NCBI GenBank assembly: GCA_018398815.1
Contig: CM031603.1
Span: 491,028-555,027 of the forward strand
Source of the DNA: Conus ventricosus
Lineage: Eukaryota; Mollusca; Gastropoda; Neogastropoda; Conidae
DNA: 64,000 nucleotides
Reading direction: 5' to 3'
Positions 37,198-46,900 of this stretch are shown here, piece after piece. How positions within the stretch are numbered: the stretch's first letter is position 1; each line of letters opens with the position of its first letter. Under the pieces are notes generated by a model. The model ran no database searches, was not told where the DNA came from, and saw only the letters and a list, made by a program, of their open reading frames with translations. Both the position numbers and the translations under genes were made by a program.

Positions 37198-37462
37198 CAT
37201 TGATATAATGACGGATGAATTGTTCGCTTGCACTTGTTTTCCTCCGCTAATAAATTGTTCAACATAATATTTTTTTTCAATCACTTGAAGACTGCATCTC
37301 TTACGAGATCCCAGTAAAGACTGTTCGGTGCAAGTCTCGCTTCTGTCAGCTCTGCCGTAACTGACCATGTTTTGGTTATTAAACAGCAGAGCTGACCACT
37401 CGGACAGTTGGACACCTTTGACCTCCCGTGCATCTTTACATGGATCCTCAAGCACAGGCTGA

Positions 37463-37710
37463 AAGATTTTCCCCTACATTTTATTCTGTTTACATCATGA
37501 GATTTTCCCTACATTCAGTACTGTTTACATTGTGAGATTTTCCCTACATTCAGTACTGTTTACATTGTGAGATTTTCCCTACATTCAGTACTGTTTACAT
37601 CATGAGATTTTCCCTACATTCAGTACTGTTTACATCATGAGATTTTCCTACATTCAGTACTGTTTACATCATGAGATTTTCTGTACAATCAGTACTGTTT
37701 ACATCATTCA
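37463..37710. repeat. 35-bp minisatellite derived from the hammerhead element, about 7 copies
   Basis: The unit is GATTTTCCCTACATTCAGTA plus CTGTTTACATCATGA. It amplifies the element segment that at 43.0 kb (minus strand) reads GATTGTCCCTACATCTTATA then CTGTTTGCATAATG. Confidence 0.88.
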
Positions 37711-37714
37711 GTAC

Positions 37715-38268
37715 TGCCATGTGGATCACAACACATTGCTTTGTTTTAACTTATAACTACTGTCATGTTGATCACCACACATTGTTTTAACTTATAACTA
37801 CTGTCATGTTGATCACCACACATTGTTTTAACTTATAACTACTGTCATGGTGATCACCACACATTGTTTTAACTTATAACTACTGTCATAATTATGGATC
37901 ACCACACATTGCTTTGTTTTAACTTATAACTACTGTCATGTTGATCACCACACATTGTTTTAACTTATAATTATAACTACTGTCATAATTATGGATCACC
38001 ACACATTGTTTTGTTTTAACTTATAACTACTGTCATGTGGATCAAACACATTGTTTTAACTTATAACTACTGTCATGGTGATCACCACACATTGTTTTAA
38101 CTTACAACTACTGTCATGTTGATCACCACACATTGTTTTAACTTACAACTACTGTCATGTTGATCACCACACATTGTTTTAACTTATAACTACTGTCATG
38201 TTGATCACCACACATTGTTTTAACTTATAACTACTGTCATGTTGATCACCACACATTGCTTTGTTTGC
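37715..38268. repeat. 41-bp minisatellite, about 13 copies
   Basis: The unit is CTTATAACTACTGTCATGTTG plus ATCACCACACATTGTTTTAA. Some units contain an ATTATGG or TTATAATTA insertion. Confidence 0.93.
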
Positions 38269-38640
38269 TGTTATTCATCGATCATTTTTGTTCCTCGCTA
38301 CAAAGCATTATAATCAATCTACCAAAATCATAATGATCACTGTCATATCATACATTAAACAATGATTAAACAAACAAACAAACAAACAAACACACCCCGC
38401 TGTTCTACTACCCTCCAACCCCTCATCTTTCTCCCCTTCTGTGTGTAGCCGCTAATACTAAAAACATTATCGTCATATTATCATCAAAAGTAACAGTATT
38501 CCTCTTCCTATCATTCAGATATTTTCATCATCATCACTATCATTACTATTATTGCTATTGTTTTCATTGTTATTATCATTGTCATTTTTATCATTTCAAC
38601 TCCATGGTCCCCTTCACAAAGGCCTCGTTTACATCCAACA
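38269..38640. other. AT-rich spacer with short runs
   Basis: AAAC repeats at 38373-38392 and imperfect ATC/ATT repeats at 38500-38600. No gene. Confidence 0.4.
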
Positions 38641-38679
38641 CCCATTTTGCGCCGAACATGAGAAGGTAAGTGATTGCTC

Positions 38680-39012
38680 GTTCATCGTGTTCACTGTCCT
38701 AGATGTTGTGTGTTTTGCCTGAAGAAGACCCAAGAGGTGGAAATGCATCGTGTTCATTGTCCTAGATGTTGTTTGTTTTTGCCTGAAGAAGACCCAAGAG
38801 GTGGAAATGCATCGTGTTCATTGTCCTAGATGTTGTGTGTTTTTGCCTGAAGAAGACCCAAGAGGTGGAAATGCATCGTGTTCATTGTCCTAGATGTTGT
38901 TTGTTTTTGCCTGAAGAAGACCCAAGAGGTTGAAATGCATCGTGTTCATTGTCCTAGATGTTGTGTGTTTTGCCTGAAAAAGACCCAAGAGGTTGAAATG
39001 CATCGGTTTTTT
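38680..39012. repeat. 66-bp minisatellite, 5 copies, with a ribozyme-like core
   Basis: The unit is GTTCATTGTCCTAGATGTTG, TGTGTTTTTGCC and TGAAGAAGACCCAAGAGGTG, then GAAATGCATCGT. CCTGAAGA.. ACC..GGT.GAAA has the order of a hammerhead core (CUGANGA, stem II, GAAA), but stem II pairs poorly in most units. Confidence 0.9.
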
Positions 39013-39283
39013 GTCCTGTGATCTGTTTGTATAGTCTGCGGAATGTTTTTCTTTTTTTTTTAAATAATGATCCTTGTTTTCATCACCTGATTTCCTTACC
39101 TCACTTTCTTTTCGTTTGACTTTCTGCCCTTCGCTGTCTGCTTTGGGCTGCTGTTGGATTTCGCTGTCTGCTTTGGGCTGCTGTTGGATTCTATTTTTCA
39201 ACGCTTGGTGCTGATACTACCACAGAAAAGTGGACTGTGATAATGTCTCTATTGGATACCAAGGGAGCTCAGACACAATTAAA

Positions 39284-39320
39284 CGTGTCTGCCTGACACG
39301 GACGAAAGGCCTTGAGGCAA
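39284..39320 (+). ncRNA. Hammerhead ribozyme remnant
   Basis: CTGA (39293-39296) is followed after only three bases by GGACGAAAGGCC (39300-39311). Compared with the intact motif, 12 nt that form TGA of the core, half of stem II and its loop are missing. Predicted inactive. Confidence 0.7.
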
Positions 39321-39593
39321 GCGATGTGAACCGTTCGATCTTCAGGATGGAATACGATAAACCCATAATATATGCTGCTAGCGAAAAGCGTCATATGTGT
39401 ATGCCCCTGGTTATTCATTTTCCTGTTTCTTACCTTCCTGTTTTATTTTCTTACTCTCTGCCAAGTCATTTACTGTAAACTTGCGCTTGTTTTCCTCCAC
39501 AACTATTTTGTTCTCTGTAAAAAAAAAAAAAAAAAAAAAATGTGTGAGTATGCTCCTGCATACACATTTAGGTAACTATGTATATGGGCGCAT

Positions 39594-39598
<5 letters not shown>

Positions 39599-39664
<66 letters not shown>
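39599..39664. repeat. (GT)n microsatellite
   Basis: Pure GT, about 65 bp. Confidence 0.96.
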
Positions 39665-39665
<1 letters not shown>

Positions 39666-39904
39666 CGTGACAGTGCATGTATTATTGCACGTGCATCAGC
39701 GCGCTCGCTCCTAATTATTTGAACGCAATGAATGTTGGGAATATGTTGTAGTTATTATATATCGGTAACAGCAACAACACACACCAACGCAATTGCACTC
39801 ACATGTATGGACTCTGTCCGCTTACCAACACACGTTCATGGCACGCTTACATACTGCACATGTTTCAGTAAATACTGAAGATCGTGCGAGTTCAATCTTA
39901 TCTC

Positions 39905-40125
39905 AGCTGATGTGTGCTTGTCCATGTGTTTCTGCTATTGACATGTACACTAACAAACATGTCGTATGCTTGTCCATGTGTTTCTCCTATTGACATGTAC
40001 ACTAACAAACATGTCGTATGCTTGTCCATGTGTTTCTCCTATTGACATGTACACTAACAAACATGTCGTATGCTTGTCCATGTGTTTCTCCTTTTGACAT
40101 GTACACAAACAAACATGTCGATCTC
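39905..40125. repeat. 52-bp minisatellite, 4 copies
   Basis: The unit is GCTTGTCCATGTGTTTCTCC, TATTGACATGTACACTAAC and AAACATGTCGTAT. Confidence 0.92.
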
Positions 40126-40222
40126 TTCCACCTGGCCGGGTTCCTATGGGCGCTCAATACATATATCATATACATACATACACATAATTATGTTAATCTA
40201 CATGCATGGTAGATGTGTATTC

Positions 40223-40555
<333 letters not shown>

Positions 40556-40720
40556 CTAACATAGATATTCCCTTGCTCCATCATCAGCCATTCCCATCCA
40601 GTTAGTACTGACTCCGTTCCCATCCCTCACCCTATTACTAACATAGATATTCCCTTGTTTCATCAACCATTCCCATCCAGTTAGTACTGACTCCGCTCCC
40701 ATCCCTGATCGTATTACCTT
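40556..40720. repeat. Tandem duplication, about 80 bp x 2
   Basis: ACTAACATAGATATTCCCTTG and CATTCCCATCCAGTTAGTACT recur with a few differences, including a 3-bp loss. Confidence 0.88.
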
Positions 40721-41065
40721 CCTCTTTTCAATGGCCCCTCTATTTATTTTGGTCATTTTTTCAAAATTATTTATTTGCATATCTTTACCGTCAATTAATT
40801 CCTCTGTTCCATTTACCAAGCTTACAAAGTATTGTAGACCTGACCGTTCATTCAGTTGATAATTGTTTAAAAAAAAAAAAAAACGAAAGAAAGAAAGAAA
40901 CAGAAATTGACGCACACACACTCATAAACAAATCCAAAGATGAGATATCAGCTGCATTTTAAACAAAGGTAAGAAAAAAAATTACCTTCCATAAATAAAC
41001 TCAAAAATACGTGTGGTTACACTTTTGAAAAGTAGACAATAAAAATCATGATGTGGGGACTGATG
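40721..41065. other. AT-rich spacer, no gene seen
   Basis: Poly-A run at 40868-40882. Otherwise nothing assigned. Confidence 0.3.
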
Positions 41066-41069
41066 TAGC

Positions 41070-41340
41070 GCGGTTTCCAGTCTGTGAGTCGGCTCTCTGG
41101 ATACAGTCTGTGAGTCGGCTCTCTGGATACAGTCTGTGAGTCGGCTCTCTGGATTCAGTCTGTGAGTCGGCTCTCTGGATACAGTCTGTGAGTCGGCTCT
41201 CTGGATACAGTCTGTGAGTCGGATCTCTGGATACAGTCTGTGAGTCAGCTCTCTGGATACAGTCTGTGAGTCGGCTCTCTGGATACAGTCTGTGAGTCGG
41301 CTCTCTGGATACAGTCTGTGAGTCGGCTCTCTGGCTACAG
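41070..41340. repeat. 26-bp minisatellite, about 10 copies
   Basis: The unit is GAGTCGGCTCTCTGGATACAG plus TCTGT. Near-identical units. A 26-residue period appears in the minus-strand frame because 26 is not a multiple of 3. Confidence 0.95.
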
Positions 41341-41387
41341 TGAAGTTGACAACAAGTGAGAATGAAGGAGACGATACAACCGGGCCA

Positions 41388-41535
41388 TGTGCACATCATG
41401 TGAACCTGTTACACTATGCTCTCTTCACTCTGAAAACAAAAAACAGCACGCATATCACAATGTGCACATCATGTGAACCTGTTATAGTATGCTCTCTTCA
41501 CTCTGAAAACGAAAAAGAGCACGCATAATCAAAAC
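41388..41535. repeat. 72-bp tandem duplication, 2 copies
   Basis: GTGCACATCATGTGAACCTG..GCTCTCTTCACTCTG..AGCACGCAT repeated once with few changes. Confidence 0.88.
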
Positions 41536-41639
41536 GTGCACATGCAAAACAGTGAACACTATATTTTGAAAAAAGGAAAAATCACACACTGAGCATTCAC
41601 AGGCTCAGATAATTGGTAAACCAAAACGAAAAAAATGGT

Positions 41640-42271
41640 CTAAAAAGAAAAAAAAAAAAACCCAGATAAATCAACATAAGAATGCACTAAAAAAAAACAA
41701 CAACAGATAAATCAACATAAGAATGCACTAAAGCAAACAAAAAACAACATATAAGTCAACATAAAAATGCACTAAAGCAAACAAAAAACACATAAATCAA
41801 CGTAAATGCACAAAGCAACAAAAAACATGTAAGTCAACATAAAAATGCACTAAAGCAAACAAAAACAAATATATCAACATAAAAATGCACTAAAAAGGAC
41901 AACAACAAAACAGATTAAATCAAGTACGAAATGAAATGAAAAAAGATAAATCATCATAAAAATGCACTAAAATGACAACAACAAACACGATAAATCAACG
42001 TACGAAATGAACTGAAAAGAAATGGTAAATCAACATAAAAATGCACTAAAAAGACAACAAACAAGATATATCAACATAAGAAATGAACGGAAAAGGAATG
42101 GTAAATCAACATAAAAATGCATTACAAAGTCAAGAAAATGATAAATCAAGATGAAAATTCAGTAAAAGGACCAAAGAATAATGGTAAATCAACATAACAA
42201 TGCGCTAAAAGGATGGGGAAAAAAATGATAAATCAACATTTAAATGCTCGAAAAAAAAGACAAAACATGAT
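41640..42271. repeat. AT-rich minisatellite of about 40 bp, left part
   Basis: Units share GATAAATCAACATAAAAATGC and ACTAAA(A)AGACAACAAC. The same repeat resumes at 43531-43600 on the far side of the hammerhead element, so the array was split by that insertion. Confidence 0.85.
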
Positions 42272-42336
42272 TAAAAAATAATATAATATATATATAATAT
42301 ATATATAAATATATATATATAATATATATATATATA
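42272..42336. repeat. (TA)n tract, left flank of the hammerhead element
   Basis: AATATA/TATATA sequence ending at the first element base. A matching TA tract lies at the other end (43461-43531). Confidence 0.9.
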
Positions 42337-42364
42337 TTTGACACCAAGAGCACAGACACAATCA

Positions 42365-42417
42365 GCCGTGTCTCCCTGATGAGTCCGATCCAGCGGACGA
42401 AAGGCCTAGGAGCAGGC
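42365..42417 (+). ncRNA. Hammerhead ribozyme, type I, intact core
   Basis: Self-cleaving RNA motif. Core CTGATGA at 42376-42382. Stem II is GTCC/GGAC (42383-42386 with 42395-42398) with an 8-nt loop. GAAA follows at 42399-42402. Stem I is CTCC (42372-42375) with GGAG (42409-42412), then an internal loop GTGT/CA and GCC/GGC. Stem III is minimal: AGGCCT (42402-42407) is self-complementary, so it would pair best between two ribozymes. The predicted cleavage is after A42408 (triplet CUA, which obeys the NUH rule). All invariant core bases are present. Activity is inferred. Confidence 0.88.
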
Positions 42418-42766
42418 AATACAAACAGATGTGTCTTCGAGAGGGATTATGATGATTCCCTCAGGCAGCTAGTGAAGGGTTTCTCATATTTATAATATAT
42501 TACCCCCATTTTCTTCATCTTCAATTTTTTTTTCCTCTGAAAGTTCAAATCTTTGCCAAGATTATCTGAACAATTAAGTAGTGGGGGGAAAACAAGTGCA
42601 GGCCAACAATTCTTCCGTCATTATAGTAATGACTTGGCAAAGATTTGAACTTTCAGAGAAAAAAAAATGAAGAATATGGGGGAATGTGTTATAAATATAA
42701 GAAACCTTTCACTAGCTGCCTGACGGAACCATCATAATCCCTCTCGAAGACACATCTGTTTGTATT

Positions 42767-42819
42767 GCCTGCTCCTAGGCCTTTCGTCCGCTGGATCGGA
42801 CTCATCAGGGAGACACGGC
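42767..42819 (-). ncRNA. Hammerhead ribozyme, type I, intact core
   Basis: The minus-strand copy in the right arm of the inverted repeat, base-for-base identical to the 53-nt motif at 42365-42417. Predicted cleavage lies between 42776 and 42775. Identity of the two copies over the motif while other arm positions differ suggests recent origin or constraint on the motif. Confidence 0.88.
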
Positions 42820-43435
42820 TGATTGTGTCTGTGCTCTTGGTGTCAAATAGAGACACACCACAGTCCATAATTCTGTGGTGAGAACACCACCAAGGGTTCA
42901 AAAAAGAATCCAACAGCACCCCCAAAGCAGCCAGCGAAGGGTAGTAAATGGAGCAAAACGAAAGTTTGGAGAGGAAAAAAGTTGCTGAAAAACTAAAAGC
43001 ATTATGCAAACAGTATAAGATGTAGGGACAATCTTTGAGCCTATGCTTGAGGATCCTTTCAAGGATGCAAGGGAGATCAAAAGATGTGGAACAGTCTGAG
43101 TGGTCAGCTCTGCTGTTCAATAACCCAAGCATTGTAAGTGGCTAAGAATTGTACAGAACAACCTTTACTTGGATCTCCTAAGAGATGCAATCTCCCGCTG
43201 ATTGACCAAACAATATAATGCTGAACAATTAAGTAGTGGGAAAACAAGTGCAGGCCAACAATTCTTGCGTCATTATAGTAATGACTTGGCAAAGATTTGA
43301 ACTTTCAGAGAGAAAAAAAAAAAAAAAAAAAAAAGATGAAGAAAATGGGGGAATGTGTTATAAATATAAGAAACCTTTCACTAGCTGCCTGACGGAACCA
43401 TCATAATCCCTCTCGAAGACACATCAATTTGTATT

Positions 43436-43459
43436 GCCTGGTCCTAGGCCTTTCGTCCG

Positions 43460-43460
<1 letters not shown>
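43436..43460 (-). ncRNA. Truncated hammerhead ribozyme
   Basis: Only the 3' part remains (minus strand: GCGGACGAAAGGCCTAGG then ACCAGGC). The CTGATGA core and half of stem II are replaced by the (TA)n tract. It cannot cleave by itself, but it marks the left boundary of the 669-nt unit. Confidence 0.8.

Positions 43461-43531
<71 letters not shown>
43461..43531. repeat. (TA)n tract, right flank of the hammerhead element
   Basis: Pure TA. Together with 42272-42336 it suggests the element entered a TA microsatellite. Confidence 0.95.
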
Positions 43532-43535
<4 letters not shown>

Positions 43536-43600
43536 ATGCACTAAAAAGACCATAATGGTAAATCAACATAAAATGCGCTAAAAAGACAATCTAAAGCATA
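43532..43600. repeat. AT-rich minisatellite, right part
   Basis: AAAATGCACTAAAAAGACC and TGGTAAATCAACATAAAATGC match the array at 41640-42271. Confidence 0.8.
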
Positions 43601-44030
43601 CATTCAAAACGGGTAAAACATTATGTGAATGTAAATACATGTAAGCTATAAGCATGTGTTTTGATGAATGCGGAGAAAGGGAAGAAACTGGAAAGGTTGG
43701 TTTGTGCTGGACAGCTTTCTTAACTGTAACGTTGGACTTGATGTGGTACGGAGTATTTGGTAGAGAGTTCCGTTAACTTGGAACAATGAATTCCCCAAAT
43801 GTCTTCGTCTGGGTCACTGCAATGCACCAGGTGAGTGGTCAGTTGAACGGAGTGCTGGAGATGACCTGTGTCTTGGAGATGACCTGTGTCTTCGTCTGGG
43901 TCATTGCAATGCACCAGGTGAGGGGTCTGTTGGAGATGACCAGTAAACAGAATGGACAGGTCAGCCGGAAAAGACAGACTGGGAAATTGGGGCTAAGGAA
44001 AGATAGCATATCAGGAATGTGTGTGTCAGC
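43601..44030. other. Single-copy stretch with partial duplication
   Basis: TCTTCGTCTGGGTCA.TGCAA..GCACCAGGTGAG occurs at 43801 and about 43890, and TGGAGATGACCTGTGTCT is duplicated between them. No gene recognised. Confidence 0.45.
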
Positions 44031-45172
44031 ATAAAGCCTGACTAAATACACAACTTGCAATTAATGTGTGAGTCGACATATAGCCTGGCTAAATACATAG
44101 CTTGCAATGAATGCGTATGTCAACATGTAGCCTGACTAAATACATAACTTGCAATAAATGCGTGTGTCAACATAAGGCCTGACTAAATACATAGCTTGCA
44201 ATAAATGCGTGTGTCAGCATAAGGCCTGACTAAATACATAGCTTGCAATAAATGCGTGTTTCAGCATAAGGCCTGACTAAATACATAGCTTGCAATGAAT
44301 GCGTGTGTCAGCATAAGGCCTGACTAAATACATAGCTTGCAATGAATGCATGTGTCAGCATAAGGCCGACTAAATAATAGCTTGCAATGAATGCGTGTGT
44401 CACATAAGCCTGACTAAATACATAGCTTGCAATGAATGCGTGTGTCAGCATAAGCCTGACTAAATACATAGCTTGCAATGAATGCGTGAGTCAACGTATA
44501 GCCTGACTAAATACATAGCTTGCAATGAATGCGTGAGTCAACATATAGCCTGACTAAATACATAGCTTGCAATGAATGCGTGAGTCAACGTATAGCCTGA
44601 CGAAATAAATAGCTTGGAATAAATGCGTGTGTTCAACCAATAGCCTGACTAAATGTACATCTGGCGATGAATGTATAAGTGTTAACAGATAGCCTGACTA
44701 AATATGCATCTGGTGATGAATGTGTGTGTTAACAGATAGCCTGACTAAATATACATCTGGTGATGAATGTGTGTGTTAACAGATAGCCTGACTAAATATA
44801 CAACTGGGATGAATGGATGTGTTAACAGATAGCCTGACTAAATATACATCTGGTGATGAATGTGTGTGTTAACAGATAGCCTGACTAAATATACAACTGG
44901 CGATGAATGTGTGTGTTAACAGATAGCCTGACTAAATATACAACTGGCGATGAATGTGTGTGTTAACAGATAGCCTGACTAAATATACATCTGGTGATGA
45001 ATGTGTGTGTTAACAGATAGCCTGACTAAATATACATCTGGTGATGAATGTGTGTGTTAACAGATATCCTGACTAAATATACAACTGGCGATGAATGTAT
45101 GTGTTAACAGGTAGCCTGACTAAATATACAACTGGCGATGAATGTATGTGTTAACACGTAGCCTGAATAAAT
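44031..45172. repeat. 45/47-bp minisatellite with two subfamilies, about 25 copies
   Basis: Left subfamily (to about 44620): GTGTCAGCATAAGGCCTGAC, TAAATACATAGCTTGC and AATGAATGC. Right subfamily: GTGTTAACAGATAGCCTGAC, TAAATATACATCTGG and TGATGAATGTGT. They share CCTGACTAAATA and GATGAATG and meet through two intermediate units at 44600-44680. Confidence 0.93.
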
Positions 45173-45214
45173 ACATGACACTTACCACACTCTTGTGGTT
45201 TGATGATTGCTTGG
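45173..45214. other. Short spacer
   Basis: No feature. Confidence 0.3.
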
Positions 45215-45845
45215 CGGATTTCAGGGCCGTTCTGTGCCATGTGTATCTTGATTTCAGGCCGAAAAGGGCCGTTCTGTGCCATGTGTATCTTGATTTCAGG
45301 CAGAATAGGGCCGTTCTGTGCCATGTGTATCTTGATTTCATGCAGGAAATGACCGTTCTGTGCCATGTGTATTATCTTGATTTCAGGCAGAATAGGGCCG
45401 TTCTGTGCCATGTGTATCTTGATTTCAGCAGGAAATGACCGTTCTGTGCCATGTGTATCTTGATTTCAGGCAGAAAGGGCCGTTCTGTGCTATGTGTATC
45501 TTGATTTCAGGTAGAATAGGTCCGTTCTGTGCCATGTGTATTATCTTGATTTCAGGCAGAATAGGGCCGTTCTGTGCCATGTGTATCTTGATTTCAGGCA
45601 GAATAGGGCCGTTCTGTGCCATGTGTATTATCTTAATTTCAGGCAGAATAGGGCCGTTCTGTGCCATGTGTATCTTGATTTCAGGCAGAATAGGGCCGTT
45701 CTGTGCCATGTGTATTATCTTGATTTCAGGCAGAATAGGGCCGTTCTGTGCCATGTGTATTATCTTGATATTTTTCAGGCAGAATAGGGCCGTTCTGTGC
45801 CATGTGTATCTTGATTTCAGGCAGAAAAGGGCCGTTCTCAAGGAA
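45215..45845. repeat. 42/45-bp minisatellite, about 14 copies
   Basis: The unit is GGGCCGTTCTGTGCCATGTG, TATCTTGATTTCAGGCAG and AATA. A TATTATC form adds 3 bp. In the middle (45500-45770) the two lengths mostly alternate, making an 87-bp higher-order unit. Divisibility by 3 keeps a cysteine-rich repeat frame open. Confidence 0.94.
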
Positions 45846-46131
45846 ACTGACACCATAGAAACGGATGGATACAGGAGACACTGGGCCTTAAAGTTGAAGA
45901 CATCTCCACGTTGCAGTGTGCATCTCACCCCACCCCATTCTCTTCTCTCTCTCTCTCTCTCTCGCTCGCTTCTTTTGTTCCCTGAAAGGTAGACAAGAAA
46001 ACACCGCAAGACAGGGCTGCAAGTAGGTAACTCTTACCCAACCCTCTCGCGCTCTCTCTCTCTTTTCACCACCTCCCCCACCCCCCCTTACCCCCCTCCC
46101 CCAATCCCCACCGGTTTTTTCTTGTGTTCCC
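45846..46131. other. Spacer with CT and C-rich runs
   Basis: (CT)n at 45944-45964 and CCACCCCCCCTTACCCCC at about 46078. No gene. Confidence 0.4.
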
Positions 46132-46356
46132 CACTCAAGGTCTGACCAGCGCGTTGGGCTAATGCGTAGATCAGACATCTGCTAGGTCGTCGCCACGAAA
46201 CCCTCTTCTTCAATTCTCTCATCTTAGTCATTAATTCATTGATCAATCAGCTTTAAATCATGCACAGTGTGATCTCAAAGCGTGGCGCATGTGGTTCAGC
46301 GTATATGGACTAGTCCACACGCAGTGACGTTTCCTTGATGAAACTGAAACTGAAAC
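46132..46356 (-). mobile_element. SINE-like repeat family A, copy 2
   Basis: The most complete copy, about 225 bp. On the minus strand it begins GTTTCAGTTTCAGTTTCATC (46356) and ends CCCAACGCGCTGGTCAGACC then TTGAGT (46132). It aligns end to end with 36851-37061. Between them lies GATGAGAGAATTGAAGAAGAG, the segment amplified at 50.35 kb. Confidence 0.75.
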
Positions 46357-46507
46357 ATTCTCCACTTCCTTTTTCTATTCTCCCCTGTGTCTGCTCTTTT
46401 TTTAAACCGTGCAGGTTTTCATTTTTCGTACACACAGGGTGTGGGTGTGTGTGGGTGTGGGTGTGTAACAAGAGTATGTATGTACTTACAAAGGTCCAGA
46501 GGTTTAA

Positions 46508-46546
<39 letters not shown>

Positions 46547-46900
46547 GAGAGAGAGAAGAATAGAGAGAGAGCAATAGGAATTACCATGAGAACTGTTTCA
46601 TCGGAAGATCCAATCAACTTTAATCTGACTACGTTTAGGTTTTTAGATTTATTTATTCATGTATTGTGTAAAACAGTCCAGATGTTTGAATTTGAGCTTC
46701 TATCGTTTTCGTTCAGTAGGTGGCTTTCTTCACGACGATACTCGGCGTAAAGCAAAACAGAAGCCAATTGTGCAGCTGGAAAGTATCAGTAAGTTGGTTT
46801 TCTCATCCTGGAATAAAGAAACAGAAAATATGTTGTACAGCTGGAAAGTATCAGTAGATTGGCATTCTCATCCTGGAATAAAGAAAGAGACCAGAGGAGA
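46357..46900. other. Spacer with GA repeat and a 60-bp duplication
   Basis: (GA)n at 46512-46577. AGCTGGAAAGTATCAGTA and TCTCATCCTGGAATAAAGAAA occur twice (46777 and 46838). Frames across it have no recognisable domain. Confidence 0.45.

Larger units (their letters stand above)
37193..39540 (+). mobile_element. Hammerhead element, copy 1 (long, interrupted)
   Basis: 37195-37480 matches the body of the 42.3-43.5 kb element read on its minus strand (AAGTCATT.ATATAATGACG, CACTTGTTTTCC, GCAGAGCTGACCACTC, GATCCTCAAGCA.AGGCT, CCTACAT). 39110-39290 matches the end of the body (CTGCTTTGGG.TGCTGTTGGATT, AGTGGACTGTG, GTCTCTATT). Then come a damaged hammerhead and the start of a second unit to about 39520, closed by 22 A (39519-39540). 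Between lie three minisatellites that the 43-kb copy lacks. No protein is encoded, so mobilisation would need an autonomous partner. Confidence 0.75.
42337..43460 (-). mobile_element. Hammerhead element, copy 2 (tandem unit plus inverted end)
   Basis: Read on the minus strand from 43460: the 3' end of a truncated hammerhead, a body of about 600 bp, a complete hammerhead (42819-42767), then the start of a second unit down to about 42634. The cleavage-site positions are 669 nt apart. A snap-back follows: 42559-42337 repeats the 5' part of the unit, including its hammerhead, in opposite orientation (arms 42337-42559 and 42634-42847, loop 74 bp). There is no reverse transcriptase, endonuclease or other frame. 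Hammerheads in tandem pseudo-LTR-like units with inverted partial copies are known from Penelope-like elements and from non-autonomous retrozymes, to which I compare it. Confidence 0.85.
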
